From the NCBI RefSeq assembly GCF_008642355.1, contig NZ_CP029193.1, positions 7,402,001 through 7,466,000 on the forward strand: DNA of 64,000 nucleotides, read 5' to 3'. Positions 53,162 to 61,985 of the stretch are shown in pieces. The position numbers and the translations under genes were made by a program. Within the stretch, counting starts at the first letter, position 1. Each line of letters opens with the position of its first letter. Under the pieces are notes generated by a model. That model saw nothing but the letters and a program-made list of their open reading frames with translations. It searched no databases and was not told where the DNA came from. The DNA is from Streptomyces venezuelae. Lineage in GTDB: Bacteria > Actinomycetota > Actinomycetes > Streptomycetales > Streptomycetaceae.

Positions 53162-53806
53162 GTGGATACGGCGATGGTGCGGGACTGGGTCGAGGGCTGG
53201 GTCGTCTCACGCGGGGCCGCACCCGCGGTGGAGGAACCGTGGGGGTACGCGATCGACGTCGGCCTGCCCCACCACGTGACCCGCCACGTCCTGCCCGACA
53301 CGGACGAGACCGTCATCCGCCGTCTCGTGGAGAAGACGACAGCTCCCGGCACCTGGCTGAAAGTGTTCGCGGCCCCGGAGGTCATCGCCCCCTGGCTCAC
53401 ACCGGAGTGGGCCTTCGACGACCCCTGCTTCCTGATGTCGACGACCCTGCGCACGGCGGCGACGGACCTCCCGACCGGATACCGGCTCCGCACCTGGAGC
53501 CGGGGCGGCGTGACCCGCGCCCTCGTCCTGGCGGCGGACGGCTCCTTCGCCGCCCACGGCCGGGCCGCGGGACCCGACGGCGCCGAGACCGTCGTCTTCG
53601 ACCAGATAGAGACCTCACCGGCCCACCGCCGCAAGGGCCTCGGACGCACCGTCATGACCGCCCTGGCGAACGCCATGTCCGAGACGGGCGCCCGCAGCGG
53701 GGTGCTCGGCGCGACGGTCGCGGGACGCGGCCTGTACGAGTCGCTCGGCTGGTCCGTGGAGGCACCCCTCACCGGTGTCGTCCTCACCTCACCCGACGCG
53801 GCCTGA
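53162..53806 (+). CDS. GNAT family N-acetyltransferase
   Basis: GTG 53162 preceded by GGAGGTCGC gives 214 residues. The C-terminal half has the acetyltransferase core: VFDQIETSPAHRRKGLG with the R/Q-x-x-G-x-G/A-type HRRKGLGR loop binding acetyl-CoA, then VLGATVAGRGLYESLGW. The N-terminal 90 residues form a separate domain of unknown use. Substrate unknown. It ends 13 bases before the YciI-like gene, likely co-transcribed. Confidence 0.88.
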   Translation: MDTAMVRDWVEGWVVSRGAAPAVEEPWGYAIDVGLPHHVTRHVLPDTDETVIRRLVEKTTAPGTWLKVFAAPEVIAPWLTPEWAFDDPCFLMSTTLRTAATDLPTGYRLRTWSRGGVTRALVLAADGSFAAHGRAAGPDGAETVVFDQIETSPAHRRKGLGRTVMTALANAMSETGARSGVLGATVAGRGLYESLGWSVEAPLTGVVLTSPDAA

Positions 53807-53819
53807 GGAGTCACCGGCC

Positions 53820-54371
53820 ATGGAGTTCTTCTGCCTCCATCGTGACAGGCCCGGTTCGATGACGTTGCGCGAGGAGCTGGGGGAGGAGCACTGGTCGTAC
53901 ATGGACCGGTACGCCGCCGAGCTGATCGCCCGCGGCCCGACCTTCGCCGACGACGGCGAGACGCCCTCCGGCAGCGTGCACATCGTCGATCTGCCGGACC
54001 CCGCCGCCGCCCGCGCGTTCGCCCACGACGAGCCCAACCACCAGGCAGGCGTGTACCGGGACGTCCTCCTCCGCCGGTGGCACAACATGCTGGGCCGCAC
54101 CATGTGGGACTTTCCCGGCGGCCGCACCGGAGGCGACCGCCACCTCGTCCTCGGTCTGGGCCCCGACCGCCCCGCCGGCCTCCCCACCTTGCCCGACGAC
54201 CAGGACGAGCTGATCGCCTACGGGCCCCTGCTGTCCGACGACGGCACCACGTGGCTCGGCACGGCGGTGCTGCTCCGGGCACCGGACCCGGAGACGGCAC
54301 GCGCCGTGCTGTCCCCGGACCGGTACGCCGACATCGAGGTCCACCCCTGGGAGTTCGGCGGACGCCGTTGA
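53820..54371 (+). CDS. YciI-like (dimeric alpha-beta barrel) protein, duplicated domain
   Basis: ATG 53820 gives 183 residues. The first half has the YciI pattern FFCLHRDRPGSMTLREELGEEHW, followed by SGSVHIVDLPDPAAARAFAHDEP. The second half repeats it weakly (HLVLGLGPDRPAG, GTAVLLRAPDPETARAV), so it is probably an internal duplication forming a pseudo-dimeric ferredoxin-like barrel. His/Asp residues at the YciI site are conserved in the first half only. Function unknown. Confidence 0.82.
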   Translation: MEFFCLHRDRPGSMTLREELGEEHWSYMDRYAAELIARGPTFADDGETPSGSVHIVDLPDPAAARAFAHDEPNHQAGVYRDVLLRRWHNMLGRTMWDFPGGRTGGDRHLVLGLGPDRPAGLPTLPDDQDELIAYGPLLSDDGTTWLGTAVLLRAPDPETARAVLSPDRYADIEVHPWEFGGRR

Positions 54372-54398
54372 GCAGCCCTCACCGGTGACGGCGGCGGA

Positions 54399-55538
54399 TC
54401 ACCGGCCGTCGAGCAGAGGGGACAACGCCGCTGCCAGGCGTTCGTATTCGGTGGGTGTGTTGTAGATCTGGCCGCAGACACGGATGCCGCCGCCGTCCGG
54501 CCAGGGCCAGATCAGGACGCGGAAGCCCAGGCGGGCGGCGATCTCCTCGCGGAGGGAGACCGCCTCGTCCGAGGTGCGGGCCAGGCGTGGGGGCAGGCGC
54601 AGTGCGCGCATGGCCAGCCGGTCGTCGGCGGGGAGCGCGGTCAGTCCGGGCAGTTCGGAGAGGAGTTCGGCGCCGTACGCCGCGAGGGCACTGTTGTGGG
54701 TGCGGACGCGCTCGGAGCCGAGCGAGGCGATGAGGTCGAGGCCCTCCGGCGCGGCGAGCAGGCCCGTGTAGTCGGCGGTCGCCCGGTACTCGACGGAGCG
54801 GGGGAAGCCGCGGCCGTCCTCCCAGGAGGGCACGGGCGCGGGCACCCGGCCCCGGTGCGCCGGGGCGGCCACGAGCACCGCGCTGCCCGGCGGCGCGTAC
54901 CCCCACTTGTGCAGGTTGCCGAACCAGAAGTCGGGCGCCCCCGCGAGCGGGTCGGCGAGCATGCCGGGGGCGTGGGCGCCGTCCACCACCGTGGTCACCC
55001 CGCGTTCGGCCAGGTCGGCGAGGAGCGCGGGCGTGGCGATGAAGCGGGCGGTGGGCGAGCTGATGTGGTCGAGAAGGGCGACGCGGGTGCGCGGGGTGAG
55101 GCCCGCGAGCACGGCCTTGCGCACGGCTTCCTCGTCGGGGAGCGCCGGGTCGAGGGGAACGGTGACGACGCGGGCGCGGCGGGCCGCGGCCGCGACGACC
55201 GTGCCGTAACCGTGGTCGGTGACCAGCACTTCGTCGTCGGGCGTCAGCCGCAGGGCGTCGAGGGCGAGCCCCGCGGCCTCCGTGGCGTTGGTGACGAGGG
55301 CGGCACCCTCGGGGTCGGCGCCGAGACGGGCCGCGATACGGCCGCGGGCGTCGGCGAGCCGGTCGGGCACACCGAGGAAGAAGCGGTCCGGGTCGACGGC
55401 CGCCTCCTCCGCGATGCTCCGCCGGACCCGCGCGACGGGGACGGGCACGGCGCCGAACGACCCGTGGTTGAGGTGGGCCACTTCGGCACTGAGCCGGAAC
55501 AGTTCGGGACCGCCGGGAAAGGCGGCGGGCGCGGTCAC
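54399..55538 (-). CDS. class V aminotransferase-like PLP enzyme
   Basis: A 379-residue PLP-dependent enzyme of the isopenicillin-N-epimerase / Cys-desulfurase fold: HLNHGSFGAVPVPV at the start, TNATEAA binding the phosphate, VVDGAHAPGM with the PLP-contacting Asp, and FWFGNLHKWGYAP with the Schiff-base Lys. Catalysis could be epimerisation, desulfuration or amine elimination; substrate unknown. GTG start; monocistronic. Confidence 0.9.
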   Translation of the reverse strand: MTAPAAFPGGPELFRLSAEVAHLNHGSFGAVPVPVARVRRSIAEEAAVDPDRFFLGVPDRLADARGRIAARLGADPEGAALVTNATEAAGLALDALRLTPDDEVLVTDHGYGTVVAAAARRARVVTVPLDPALPDEEAVRKAVLAGLTPRTRVALLDHISSPTARFIATPALLADLAERGVTTVVDGAHAPGMLADPLAGAPDFWFGNLHKWGYAPPGSAVLVAAPAHRGRVPAPVPSWEDGRGFPRSVEYRATADYTGLLAAPEGLDLIASLGSERVRTHNSALAAYGAELLSELPGLTALPADDRLAMRALRLPPRLARTSDEAVSLREEIAARLGFRVLIWPWPDGGGIRVCGQIYNTPTEYERLAAALSPLLDGR

Positions 55539-55779
55539 CGCGCCTCGGGGGCGTGGACGCGGCCGACGGAGACGCTTGGGCGGAAACGTGTATGGGCCAT
55601 GCCCTGGATGGTCTCAGCTCACCCCGACCGCCGGGCCCGCTCGCCGGAACCCGCTCCACCCCGCCCGCACCGCACACTCCCTCGACACGTCGGACGCGAT
55701 CGTCTCGTCACGGCCCGACGCGATCGTCGTCGGAGCGTGACGAGAGCGGACGTTCCGGAACGTCAGGCTCGCCGCACGG

Positions 55780-56952
55780 TCACACCGGGCTCGTGCGGCG
55801 TACGCACTCCTTCACCACCTCCCGCAGACTGCCCGTGCGCTCCAGCAGGTCCCGCTGCACGCGCGCGCCGTTCCCGTGCTTCAGGAGGTCCTCCGCGGTG
55901 GTGCGGGCCAGGTCGAGGTCGCCGGCGTCCTCAAGGGCCTCGCCGACGTGGTCGAGGAGGCCGCGGACCACCTCGTCGCTCGGCGCCGGACGCATCGTGA
56001 CCGGGTCGAGCAGCGTGTCCTCCAGGCCGGAACGGGCCGCACGCCACGCGGCGAGACGCAGGGACGCCACTCCGTGGGGGAGCGGCGGGCGCTCCGCGCG
56101 CCAGTCGCGTGCGGCCGTCTCCACCAGGCCCCGCGCCAGCGTCGCGATCAGGACCGTCGACGTGGCTTCCAGGCAGACGTCCGACACCCGGATCTCGACC
56201 GTGGGATAGCGGTGGGAGAGCCGGGCGTCGAAGTAGACCATGCCCCGGTCGCGCAGGACGCCCGTGGCGGTCATCTCCGCGACCTGCTCCTCGTACCGCT
56301 CGGCGGAGCCGAAGATCTCGGTGGGGCCCGCCATCGGCCAGCGGCCCCACACCCTGTTGCGGTAGCTGCTGTACTGGCTGTCGTTGCCCTGCCAGAAGGG
56401 CGAGTTGGCGCTCAGTGCGACCAGGACCGGGAGCCAGGATCTGATGCGGTCGATGACCGCCACGCCCTCCTCGTCCGACTCGACCGACACATGGACGTGG
56501 CAGCCGCCCGTCAGCTGCTCCTGTGTCGTCAGGCCGAACTGCTCCTCCATCCACTGGAAGCGGCTGCCGGTGTTGACCGCCGGGCTCACGGGCAGCGGCG
56601 AGGTGGCGAGCGCGGCCACCGCCGCTCCCACGTCGCCGGCGTGCCGGGCCGCGTCCGCGCGCCAGCGGGCCACCTCGTCCGCGAGGTCGGCCATGTCGGA
56701 GCGTGGCTGCGTGGCGAATTCGAGCTGCTGCCCGTGGAGCTCCCTCTCGAAGGTCTCCTCCTCGGGCTCGCGGTAGTCGTCGGCCTGCCTCTCGGCGCCG
56801 GAGTTCTCCCCGGTGTCCCTGGCCGCCCGGGCCAGGACGGCCGAGGACAGGGCGCGGGGCTCGCCGCTCTCACGGTCGACCAGGAGGAGTTCCTCCTCCA
56901 CTCCTACAGTGCGCAAAGGAGACCGCCTCTCTTCCATGTCACATCGCGGCAT
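55780..56952 (-). CDS. carboxylate-amine ligase of the YbdK/GCS2 family
   Basis: A 390-residue glutamate-cysteine-ligase-like protein: TVGVEEELLLVDRESGEPRA (Mg-binding Glu), the histidine-rich TGGCHVHVSVES, and SHRYPTVEIRVSDVCLEA near the end of the active site. YbdK-type enzymes have weak glutamate-cysteine ligase activity and unclear physiological partners. The start could also be ATG 56937. Actinobacteria make mycothiol instead of glutathione, so the product may be another gamma-glutamyl or amide compound. Confidence 0.88.
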   Translation of the reverse strand: MPRCDMEERRSPLRTVGVEEELLLVDRESGEPRALSSAVLARAARDTGENSGAERQADDYREPEEETFERELHGQQLEFATQPRSDMADLADEVARWRADAARHAGDVGAAVAALATSPLPVSPAVNTGSRFQWMEEQFGLTTQEQLTGGCHVHVSVESDEEGVAVIDRIRSWLPVLVALSANSPFWQGNDSQYSSYRNRVWGRWPMAGPTEIFGSAERYEEQVAEMTATGVLRDRGMVYFDARLSHRYPTVEIRVSDVCLEATSTVLIATLARGLVETAARDWRAERPPLPHGVASLRLAAWRAARSGLEDTLLDPVTMRPAPSDEVVRGLLDHVGEALEDAGDLDLARTTAEDLLKHGNGARVQRDLLERTGSLREVVKECVRRTSPV

Positions 56953-57095
56953 CCCGCCGCGTTTTTCCGTGGTCGCGCGGACACTCCGTCCGGGACCGTG
57001 AGACCCCTGTACCCCGCGACGGGATCCGCAGCCGTACGGTGGAGCTGCGGACTGTCGAAGGTTTCAGGAGGGATCGTTCGGCAAACCGATCATTT

Positions 57096-58061
57096 ATGGT
57101 GCAAATCGGCTACACAATGATGACCGAGCAGGCCGGTCCGCGCGCGCTCGTCGACGACCTCGTCGCGGCGGAGCGAGCAGGCTTCGACTTCTCCGTCACC
57201 TCCGACCACTACTTCCCGTGGCTGGAGGAACAGGGGCACTCGCCATACGCGTGGAGCGTGCTCGGCGCGGCCGCGCAGGCCACCTCGCGCATCCCCCTCA
57301 TGACGTACGTGACCTGCCCGACGGTCCGCTACCACCCCGCCGTCGTGGCACAGAAGGCCGCGACGATGCAGCTGCTCTCCGAGGGCCGCTTCCGGCTGGG
57401 ACTCGGCTCCGGTGAGAACCTCAACGAGCACATCGTCGGTGCGGGCTGGCCCTCCGCACGCGTCCGCATCGAGATGCTCGAAGAAGCCGTCGAGATCATC
57501 CGCGCGCTCTTCACCGGCGACAACGTGAACCACGAAGGCACCCACTTCGACGTGGCGAACGCCAAGCTGTGGGACGTGCCCGACGAACTGCCGCCCATCG
57601 GCATCGCGGTCTCCGGCGAACGCTCCTGCAAGCTCGCCGGACGCCACGCCGACCTCGTCATCGCGACCGAGCCCAAGGCCGAGCTCATCGAGTCCTTCGA
57701 CAAGCACGGCGGCCGCGGCAAGCCGCGCGTGGGACAGCTGCCCGTCTGCTACGACACCGACAAGGACGCCGCGATCGCCCGCGCCCACGACCAGTTCCGC
57801 TGGTCCGTCGGCGGCTGGCCCGTCAACTCCGAACTGCCGGGACCGTCCGGGTTCTCCGGCGCAACCCAGTTCGTCACCAAGGAGGACATGGCCGAGCAGA
57901 TCCCCTGCGGCGACAACGTCGACGACTTCGTCGAGGCCGTACGCCCCTTCGCCGAGGCGGGCTTCACGGAGATCGCCCTCGTCCAGGTGGGCGGCGACCA
58001 GCAGCGCCCCTTCATCGACTGGGCCGAGAAGAAGCTCCTGCCCGCCCTGCGGGAACTGTGA
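57096..58061 (+). CDS. LLM-class F420-dependent oxidoreductase
   Basis: ATG 57096 gives 321 residues: IGYTMMTEQAG, FSVTSDHYFPWLEEQG, RFRLGLGSGENLNEH and RCGDNVD-like GDNVDDFVEAV, typical of the F420-dependent glucose-6-phosphate-dehydrogenase-like subgroup of luciferase-like proteins. It should use deazaflavin F420, which actinobacteria make, to oxidise or reduce an alcohol or ketone. Its stop overlaps the start of the next small gene, suggesting coupling. Confidence 0.9.
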   Translation: MVQIGYTMMTEQAGPRALVDDLVAAERAGFDFSVTSDHYFPWLEEQGHSPYAWSVLGAAAQATSRIPLMTYVTCPTVRYHPAVVAQKAATMQLLSEGRFRLGLGSGENLNEHIVGAGWPSARVRIEMLEEAVEIIRALFTGDNVNHEGTHFDVANAKLWDVPDELPPIGIAVSGERSCKLAGRHADLVIATEPKAELIESFDKHGGRGKPRVGQLPVCYDTDKDAAIARAHDQFRWSVGGWPVNSELPGPSGFSGATQFVTKEDMAEQIPCGDNVDDFVEAVRPFAEAGFTEIALVQVGGDQQRPFIDWAEKKLLPALREL

Positions 58062-58480
58062 GCGGCCGGATGGCCGGCGAGCACCCCGTATCCCCGCACC
58101 CCCCGTCCGCGGACCTCGTGCAGGTGGTCCTCGGTGAGTGCTCCCCGGCCGACGCCGACACCGTGTTCACCGTGCTGCGCGAACACTTCCCCTCCGACCG
58201 CGGGTCCGACGCGCCGGGCCAGACCCGGGAGGCCACCCCCGAGGTCTGGACCGGCGGGTTCCTCGCCGACCACAGTCCGGGCTCCGTACCCGGCGTGCTG
58301 CTCGCGGGCTCGGTCACCGCGGATCTGCAGGGCGCGCCGGTCGCCGTGTCCCGTCTCCGTGCGGCACTCGCGTCGGCGTTCGTCGTGACGGACGCGGCCA
58401 CCGCGTCCGGGGACCAGGAGGTCGAGCTGCAGCTGCGCCTGACCGGGCCCGACCAGGGGGCACCGCCCGGCGACGACTGA
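58058..58480 (+). CDS. hypothetical protein coupled to the LLM oxidoreductase
   Basis: GTG 58058 (GTGA overlap with the previous stop) gives 140 residues; ATG 58070 is an alternative. The sequence has LVQVVLGECSPADADTVFTVL and SVTADLQGAPVAVSRLRAALA, mixed alpha/beta, with acidic ends. No motif recognised. The four-base coupling suggests a partner of the F420 enzyme. Confidence 0.7.
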   Translation: MSGRMAGEHPVSPHPPSADLVQVVLGECSPADADTVFTVLREHFPSDRGSDAPGQTREATPEVWTGGFLADHSPGSVPGVLLAGSVTADLQGAPVAVSRLRAALASAFVVTDAATASGDQEVELQLRLTGPDQGAPPGDD

Positions 58481-58601
58481 GTGGTTGCCCCGATCGGGTG
58501 TGCGTCCGCGTGTCGGATCCCGGCCTTCCGTACGGCGTGCCGGGGTGCGGCATGGTCGAAGGACCCGTATCCCTACGGGACCGCGAAGGAGTACGGCACT
58601 G

Positions 58602-59006
58602 GTGCGCGCAACACGACTGGGCGTCGCCGTGACACTGCTGGGCTGCGCACTCGGCGGCTGCGGCGGCGTCGACGCACGCGAGGGCGCCGCGACCCGTGCC
58701 GCCGCCCGCTTCGAGGCCAGTCTGCGCGCCCCGGACGCCGCGCGCGGATGCGCGGCACTCGCACCCGGCACCCTCGACGAACTGGAGCAGTCCGCCGGGC
58801 AGCCCTGCGCGAAGGCCCTGCCGGAGGCGGAGATCCCGCTGTCGACGGGGGTGCGGCACGTCGACGTGTACGGACGTCAGGCCCGCGTCGTCACCGACCG
58901 CGACACCCTCTTCCTGTCCTCGTTCCCCGACGGCTGGAAGATCACGGCCGCAGGTTGCACACCCCGCCCGGAGAAGCCGTACCAGTGCCAGATCAAGGGG
59001 AGTTGA
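58602..59006 (+). CDS. small lipoprotein
   Basis: GTG 58602 behind AAGGAG gives 134 residues. The N-terminus RATRLGVAVTLLGCALGGCGG carries a lipobox (LGGC), so the mature protein is anchored at that Cys. The mature part has four further Cys (CAAL, PCAKAL, GCTP, YQCQ) that may form two disulfides, and the pattern VYGRQARVVTDRDTLFLSSF seen in actinobacterial NTF2-like lipoproteins. Followed after three bases by the microprotein. Confidence 0.8.
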   Translation: MRATRLGVAVTLLGCALGGCGGVDAREGAATRAAARFEASLRAPDAARGCAALAPGTLDELEQSAGQPCAKALPEAEIPLSTGVRHVDVYGRQARVVTDRDTLFLSSFPDGWKITAAGCTPRPEKPYQCQIKGS

Positions 59007-59009
59007 CCG

Positions 59010-59093
59010 GTGCGGACGATGTTCACGGTGTATCTGGTGATGGTCGCCGCGGGGCTGGCCTACTGCACGGTGCTCGGACTGATCCAGCGGTGA
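59010..59093 (+). CDS. 27-residue single-helix membrane microprotein
   Basis: GTG 59010 opens 27 codons reading a basic start, then MFTVYLVMVAAGLAYCTVLG as one transmembrane helix and a short IQR end. It starts three bases after the lipoprotein stop, with AAGGGGAG immediately upstream as ribosome site, and ends 33 bases before the DUF6766 gene. Position and composition argue for a real, translated membrane peptide of this operon. Too short for routine gene calling. Confidence 0.65.
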   Translation: MRTMFTVYLVMVAAGLAYCTVLGLIQR

Positions 59094-59126
59094 GGGCTTT
59101 CCGGTGGTGAAGGGGTTGATGCGGCG

Positions 59127-59813
59127 GTGAAGGGGCTCCTGCGTTTTGCGCGCGAGAACAGTCTGACGCTCGCCTTCGGCGTGGGCTTCCTGCTGTCCCT
59201 GGCCGGGCAGGCGGTCGCGGGGCACGCCGACTTCAACAACCAGCTCGTCGCGGAGGACCTGGCCCCGATGAGCTTCGGCGGCTATCTGCTGTCCTCAGAC
59301 TTCGCCGTGGACGTCATGGAGAACTGGCAGTCCGAATACCTGCAGTTCTTCCTCTACATCTTCGGCACGGTGTGGCTGCTCCAGCGCGGGTCGCCCGAGT
59401 CCAAGGAGCTCCACAAGGCGGGCACGGAGTCCGACGAGGACCAGAAGGTCGGCGTGCACGCCAAGCCCGACTCGCCGCGCTGGGCGGCGGTCGGCGGCGT
59501 ACGCCAGGCCTGGTACTCCCGCTCGCTCGGCATCCTCATGTGCACGTTGTTCCTGCTCTCCTGGCTCGCCCAGTCCGTCACCGGCACGGCCGCGTACAAC
59601 GAGCAGCACCTGCGCGAACTCCAGGCGCCCATCAGCTGGTCCCAGTACCTCGGCGCCGCCGACTTCTGGAGCCGCACCCTGCAGAACTGGCAGTCCGAAC
59701 TCCTCGCCGTGGGCTGCATGGCCGCGTTCTCCGTCTATCTGCGCCAGCGCGGATCCCCGGAGTCGAAGCCGGTCGGGTCGCCGCACACCGCGACCGGCGT
59801 CGAGGGCGGCTGA
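59127..59813 (+). CDS. DUF6766 family membrane protein
   Basis: A 228-residue protein with about four hydrophobic helices arranged as an internal repeat. Each half has a helix, an ending with ENWQSEYLQFFLY or QNWQSELLAVG, and the motif LxQRGSPESK (residues about 90 and 215). The duplicated N-W-Q-S-E and Q-R-G-S-P-E-S-K elements are diagnostic. Function unknown. Co-directional with the lipoprotein and microprotein genes. Confidence 0.88.
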   Translation: MKGLLRFARENSLTLAFGVGFLLSLAGQAVAGHADFNNQLVAEDLAPMSFGGYLLSSDFAVDVMENWQSEYLQFFLYIFGTVWLLQRGSPESKELHKAGTESDEDQKVGVHAKPDSPRWAAVGGVRQAWYSRSLGILMCTLFLLSWLAQSVTGTAAYNEQHLRELQAPISWSQYLGAADFWSRTLQNWQSELLAVGCMAAFSVYLRQRGSPESKPVGSPHTATGVEGG

Positions 59814-59829
59814 GGCCGGGCGACGGGCC

Positions 59830-60900
59830 CTACCCCGTCATGGCGCGGGGTCCGTCGGGCAGCGGCACGAGGAGGGCGCTCCGCCCTCCTCGCCACGCCC
59901 GCAGCAGTCGCGCCCCGAGACGGTCCTCCAGGAACCCCGTGGCCCGGACGCCGAAGGCGACGTCCGCCTCCAGACCGGGCTCGGCGGCGAGGAGACCACC
60001 CACGACGTCCCGCCGGACCACCTGCTCGTGCACGGCGTCCGCCTCCACGTGCTCGTCGTAGAAGCGCTGCGCCGCGGGACCCGCGCCGGTCCTGCGCAGC
60101 GCGGCGGAAAGCCGCCGCGAACCCGGCGACGACGTCACCTCGACCCAGGCGAAGTGCCCGACCAGCGCGCCGCGGTGGGCACGGTGCAGACCGAACAGGG
60201 ACATGAGGTTCACGGTGGCGAGGACCTCGGCCGGAGCGGCGTCCACGTAGTGGCCGTAGGACGTGTCGAGTCCGAGGTCGGCCATGAGCCCGGCGAAGAG
60301 CCGGGCGTGGATGTCCTCGGCGCGGCCCGCGCCGAACTCGTCGTACTCGATGGCCACCATCGCCGCCTTGGCCCGGCCGTGCAGCCGCGGGATGACCCAG
60401 GCGTGCGGGTCGGCCTCCTTGAGGTGGTACAGCGAGCGCAGCGCCGCGTACTCCCTGAGCTGCCACGTCTCGCCGTTGCGCTGCAGATGGTGGCTGACGC
60501 TCGCCTCGTCGTGCCCGACGGGCTCCACGAGCAGCTCGGACAGCGCGGCCTCGGCGTCGTCGCCCGCCGGCACGTCGGCGTGCAGGGCGTCCAGGAAGCG
60601 GCGCTCCAGGACGTGGCGGAGGGACAGGAGGCCGGGGTCCCATTCCCTGTCGTCGGCGACTCCGGCGAACCCTTGGTAGTGGAGTTCGTAGAGGATGTAG
60701 AGGGCGAGCTGGAGGTCGTCCCCGTAGGCGTCGGCGTGTCGCGCGTCCCTCGATTCGGGCACGGGCGTGCCGTCCCTCAGTGCGGTGATGACCGCGCGGG
60801 ACAGGTCACCCCGCGGGGAGGGCAGCTCGGGGCTGCGGCGGCGCGATTCGGGGGCGGTGGGCCGTGCCTCCGTGGTGCGCGTCTGCGCGGGGGCCGTCAT
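59830..60900 (-). CDS. iron-containing redox enzyme (heme-oxygenase-like diiron fold)
   Basis: ATG 60900 behind GGAGG gives 356 residues. The all-helical core shows His/Glu ligands characteristic of heme-oxygenase-like diiron oxidases: LELHYQGF-type YELHYQGFAGV with Glu/His, EYDEFGAGRAEDIHARLF (Glu and Asp/His), and RFYDEHVEADAVHEQVV (Asp/Glu/His ligands). Such enzymes perform N-oxygenation, desaturation or C-C cleavage. Coupled with the CDGSH protein (ATGA overlap), which may pass electrons. Substrate unknown. Confidence 0.85.
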   Translation of the reverse strand: MTAPAQTRTTEARPTAPESRRRSPELPSPRGDLSRAVITALRDGTPVPESRDARHADAYGDDLQLALYILYELHYQGFAGVADDREWDPGLLSLRHVLERRFLDALHADVPAGDDAEAALSELLVEPVGHDEASVSHHLQRNGETWQLREYAALRSLYHLKEADPHAWVIPRLHGRAKAAMVAIEYDEFGAGRAEDIHARLFAGLMADLGLDTSYGHYVDAAPAEVLATVNLMSLFGLHRAHRGALVGHFAWVEVTSSPGSRRLSAALRRTGAGPAAQRFYDEHVEADAVHEQVVRRDVVGGLLAAEPGLEADVAFGVRATGFLEDRLGARLLRAWRGGRSALLVPLPDGPRAMTG

Positions 60901-61190
60901 GAGGATGCCTCCGGGTTCTGGTCGTCCGTCTCCGGCGGTACCGGCTTGTCCTCGTGCTGTTTCACCCGCCGCCGGTGGCTCGTGTCGCACCACGGGTACG
61001 TACGGCTGCGGCGGCAGGTGCAGATCGCCACGGTGAACCGCGACGAGACGGAGACGGTCCCGTCGTCGCCCACCACCTCCACCGGGCCCTCCACGAGGAG
61101 CGGGCCGTCCCGGTCGATCGTGACGCGGCGGGGGCGTTCAGGGTGTTCGAGATGTTCAGGTTGTTCGAGGTGTTCAGGGGAGTTCGGCAC
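60897..61190 (-). CDS. CDGSH iron-sulfur domain protein
   Basis: A 97-residue protein with CTCRRSRTYPWCDTSHR, the CxC-(x)n-CDxSH ligands (three Cys, one His) of a [2Fe-2S] cluster. The N-terminal 20 residues are a short repeat of E-H-L/P-E/Q. The CDGSH region binds a redox or transferable cluster. GTG start; overlaps the methyltransferase end by 17 bases and the redox enzyme start by four bases, so the three genes form one operon. Confidence 0.92.
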   Translation of the reverse strand: MPNSPEHLEQPEHLEHPERPRRVTIDRDGPLLVEGPVEVVGDDGTVSVSSRFTVAICTCRRSRTYPWCDTSHRRRVKQHEDKPVPPETDDQNPEASS

Positions 61191-61896
61191 GGATCACCAC
61201 CAACTCCTCGCAGGTCTCGCCGTCTTCGAGCAGGTTGCGGTGGCGCAGCCACGATTCGCGCGAGCGCATCACAGGTCCGAACGGGACGAACTCCCGGTCG
61301 GCGAGCGCCGGTTTCATGCCGCGGTCCGCGAGCCGTTCGAGCGTGGCGTCCACGCCGCTGAGCGCGGAGTGCACCATCAGGAGGACGCCACCGGGTCGCA
61401 GGGCGCCGGGAGCCGCGTCGCAGACCCGGTCGACGATCGCGCGGCCCGCGGGACCGGCGTCCCACGCGCGTGCCGCGCCGCGCCGGGGGAGCCTCGTGGA
61501 GGGAGAGGGTACGTAGGGCGGGTTGCTGATCACGTAGTCGTACGGGCCCGCGGGCACCCCGCGCGTCATGTCGCCGCGGCGGACGGTGACGGACTGCCCG
61601 GAGAGTCGCGCGTTGACGCGGGCGGTCAGGACCGCGCGCCGGGAGATGTCGAGGGCGGTCACCCGGGCTCCCAGCCGCGCCGCCGCGACGGCGAGCGCGC
61701 CGGAGCCGGTCCCCAGGTCCAGTACGGAGGCGTCCTCGCCGATGCGCTCGCGGCGCAGGTTGCGGGCCAGGAGTTCGGTGTCGTACTGCGGTGCGTAGAC
61801 GCCGGGCAGAGTGATCAGGCGGGGCCGGCGGGTCGGCCGGGTCGCGCGTCCCGTGCGTGCCGGGGTGGGCATGGGTGTCCGCGTGTGCGTGGTCAT
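61174..61896 (-). CDS. HemK2/MTQ2-type SAM-dependent methyltransferase
   Basis: I chose ATG 61896 (GGGAGATG upstream), giving 240 residues. VLDLGTGSGALAVAAA binds SAM, and VISNPPYVPSPS is the NPPY active-site motif that accepts an amide nitrogen. The family methylates Gln in release factors or other substrates, and it has no target-recognition domain for DNA. First gene of a three-gene operon with the CDGSH protein and diiron-type enzyme; it may modify one of them or the pathway product. Confidence 0.88.
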   Translation of the reverse strand: MTTHTRTPMPTPARTGRATRPTRRPRLITLPGVYAPQYDTELLARNLRRERIGEDASVLDLGTGSGALAVAAARLGARVTALDISRRAVLTARVNARLSGQSVTVRRGDMTRGVPAGPYDYVISNPPYVPSPSTRLPRRGAARAWDAGPAGRAIVDRVCDAAPGALRPGGVLLMVHSALSGVDATLERLADRGMKPALADREFVPFGPVMRSRESWLRHRNLLEDGETCEELVVIRAELP

Positions 61897-61985
61897 GTGG
61901 CATCTCCCGTCGGCGGGAACTCCACTGGGGGCTCCTCCTCCCACACTCCGCCCGTTCACCATGGGCCACCACCGGAAGGATCACT

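Noticed and set aside
47035..57000. Polyketide or NRPS biosynthetic cluster around the P450s
   Set aside because: No ketosynthase, adenylation or carrier domain was seen; the P450s belong to the conservon.
61174..61896. DNA methyltransferase partner for the NaeI-like nuclease
   Set aside because: The NPPY enzyme is small and lacks a target-recognition domain, resembling protein-glutamine methyltransferases, and it is 25 kb away in another operon.
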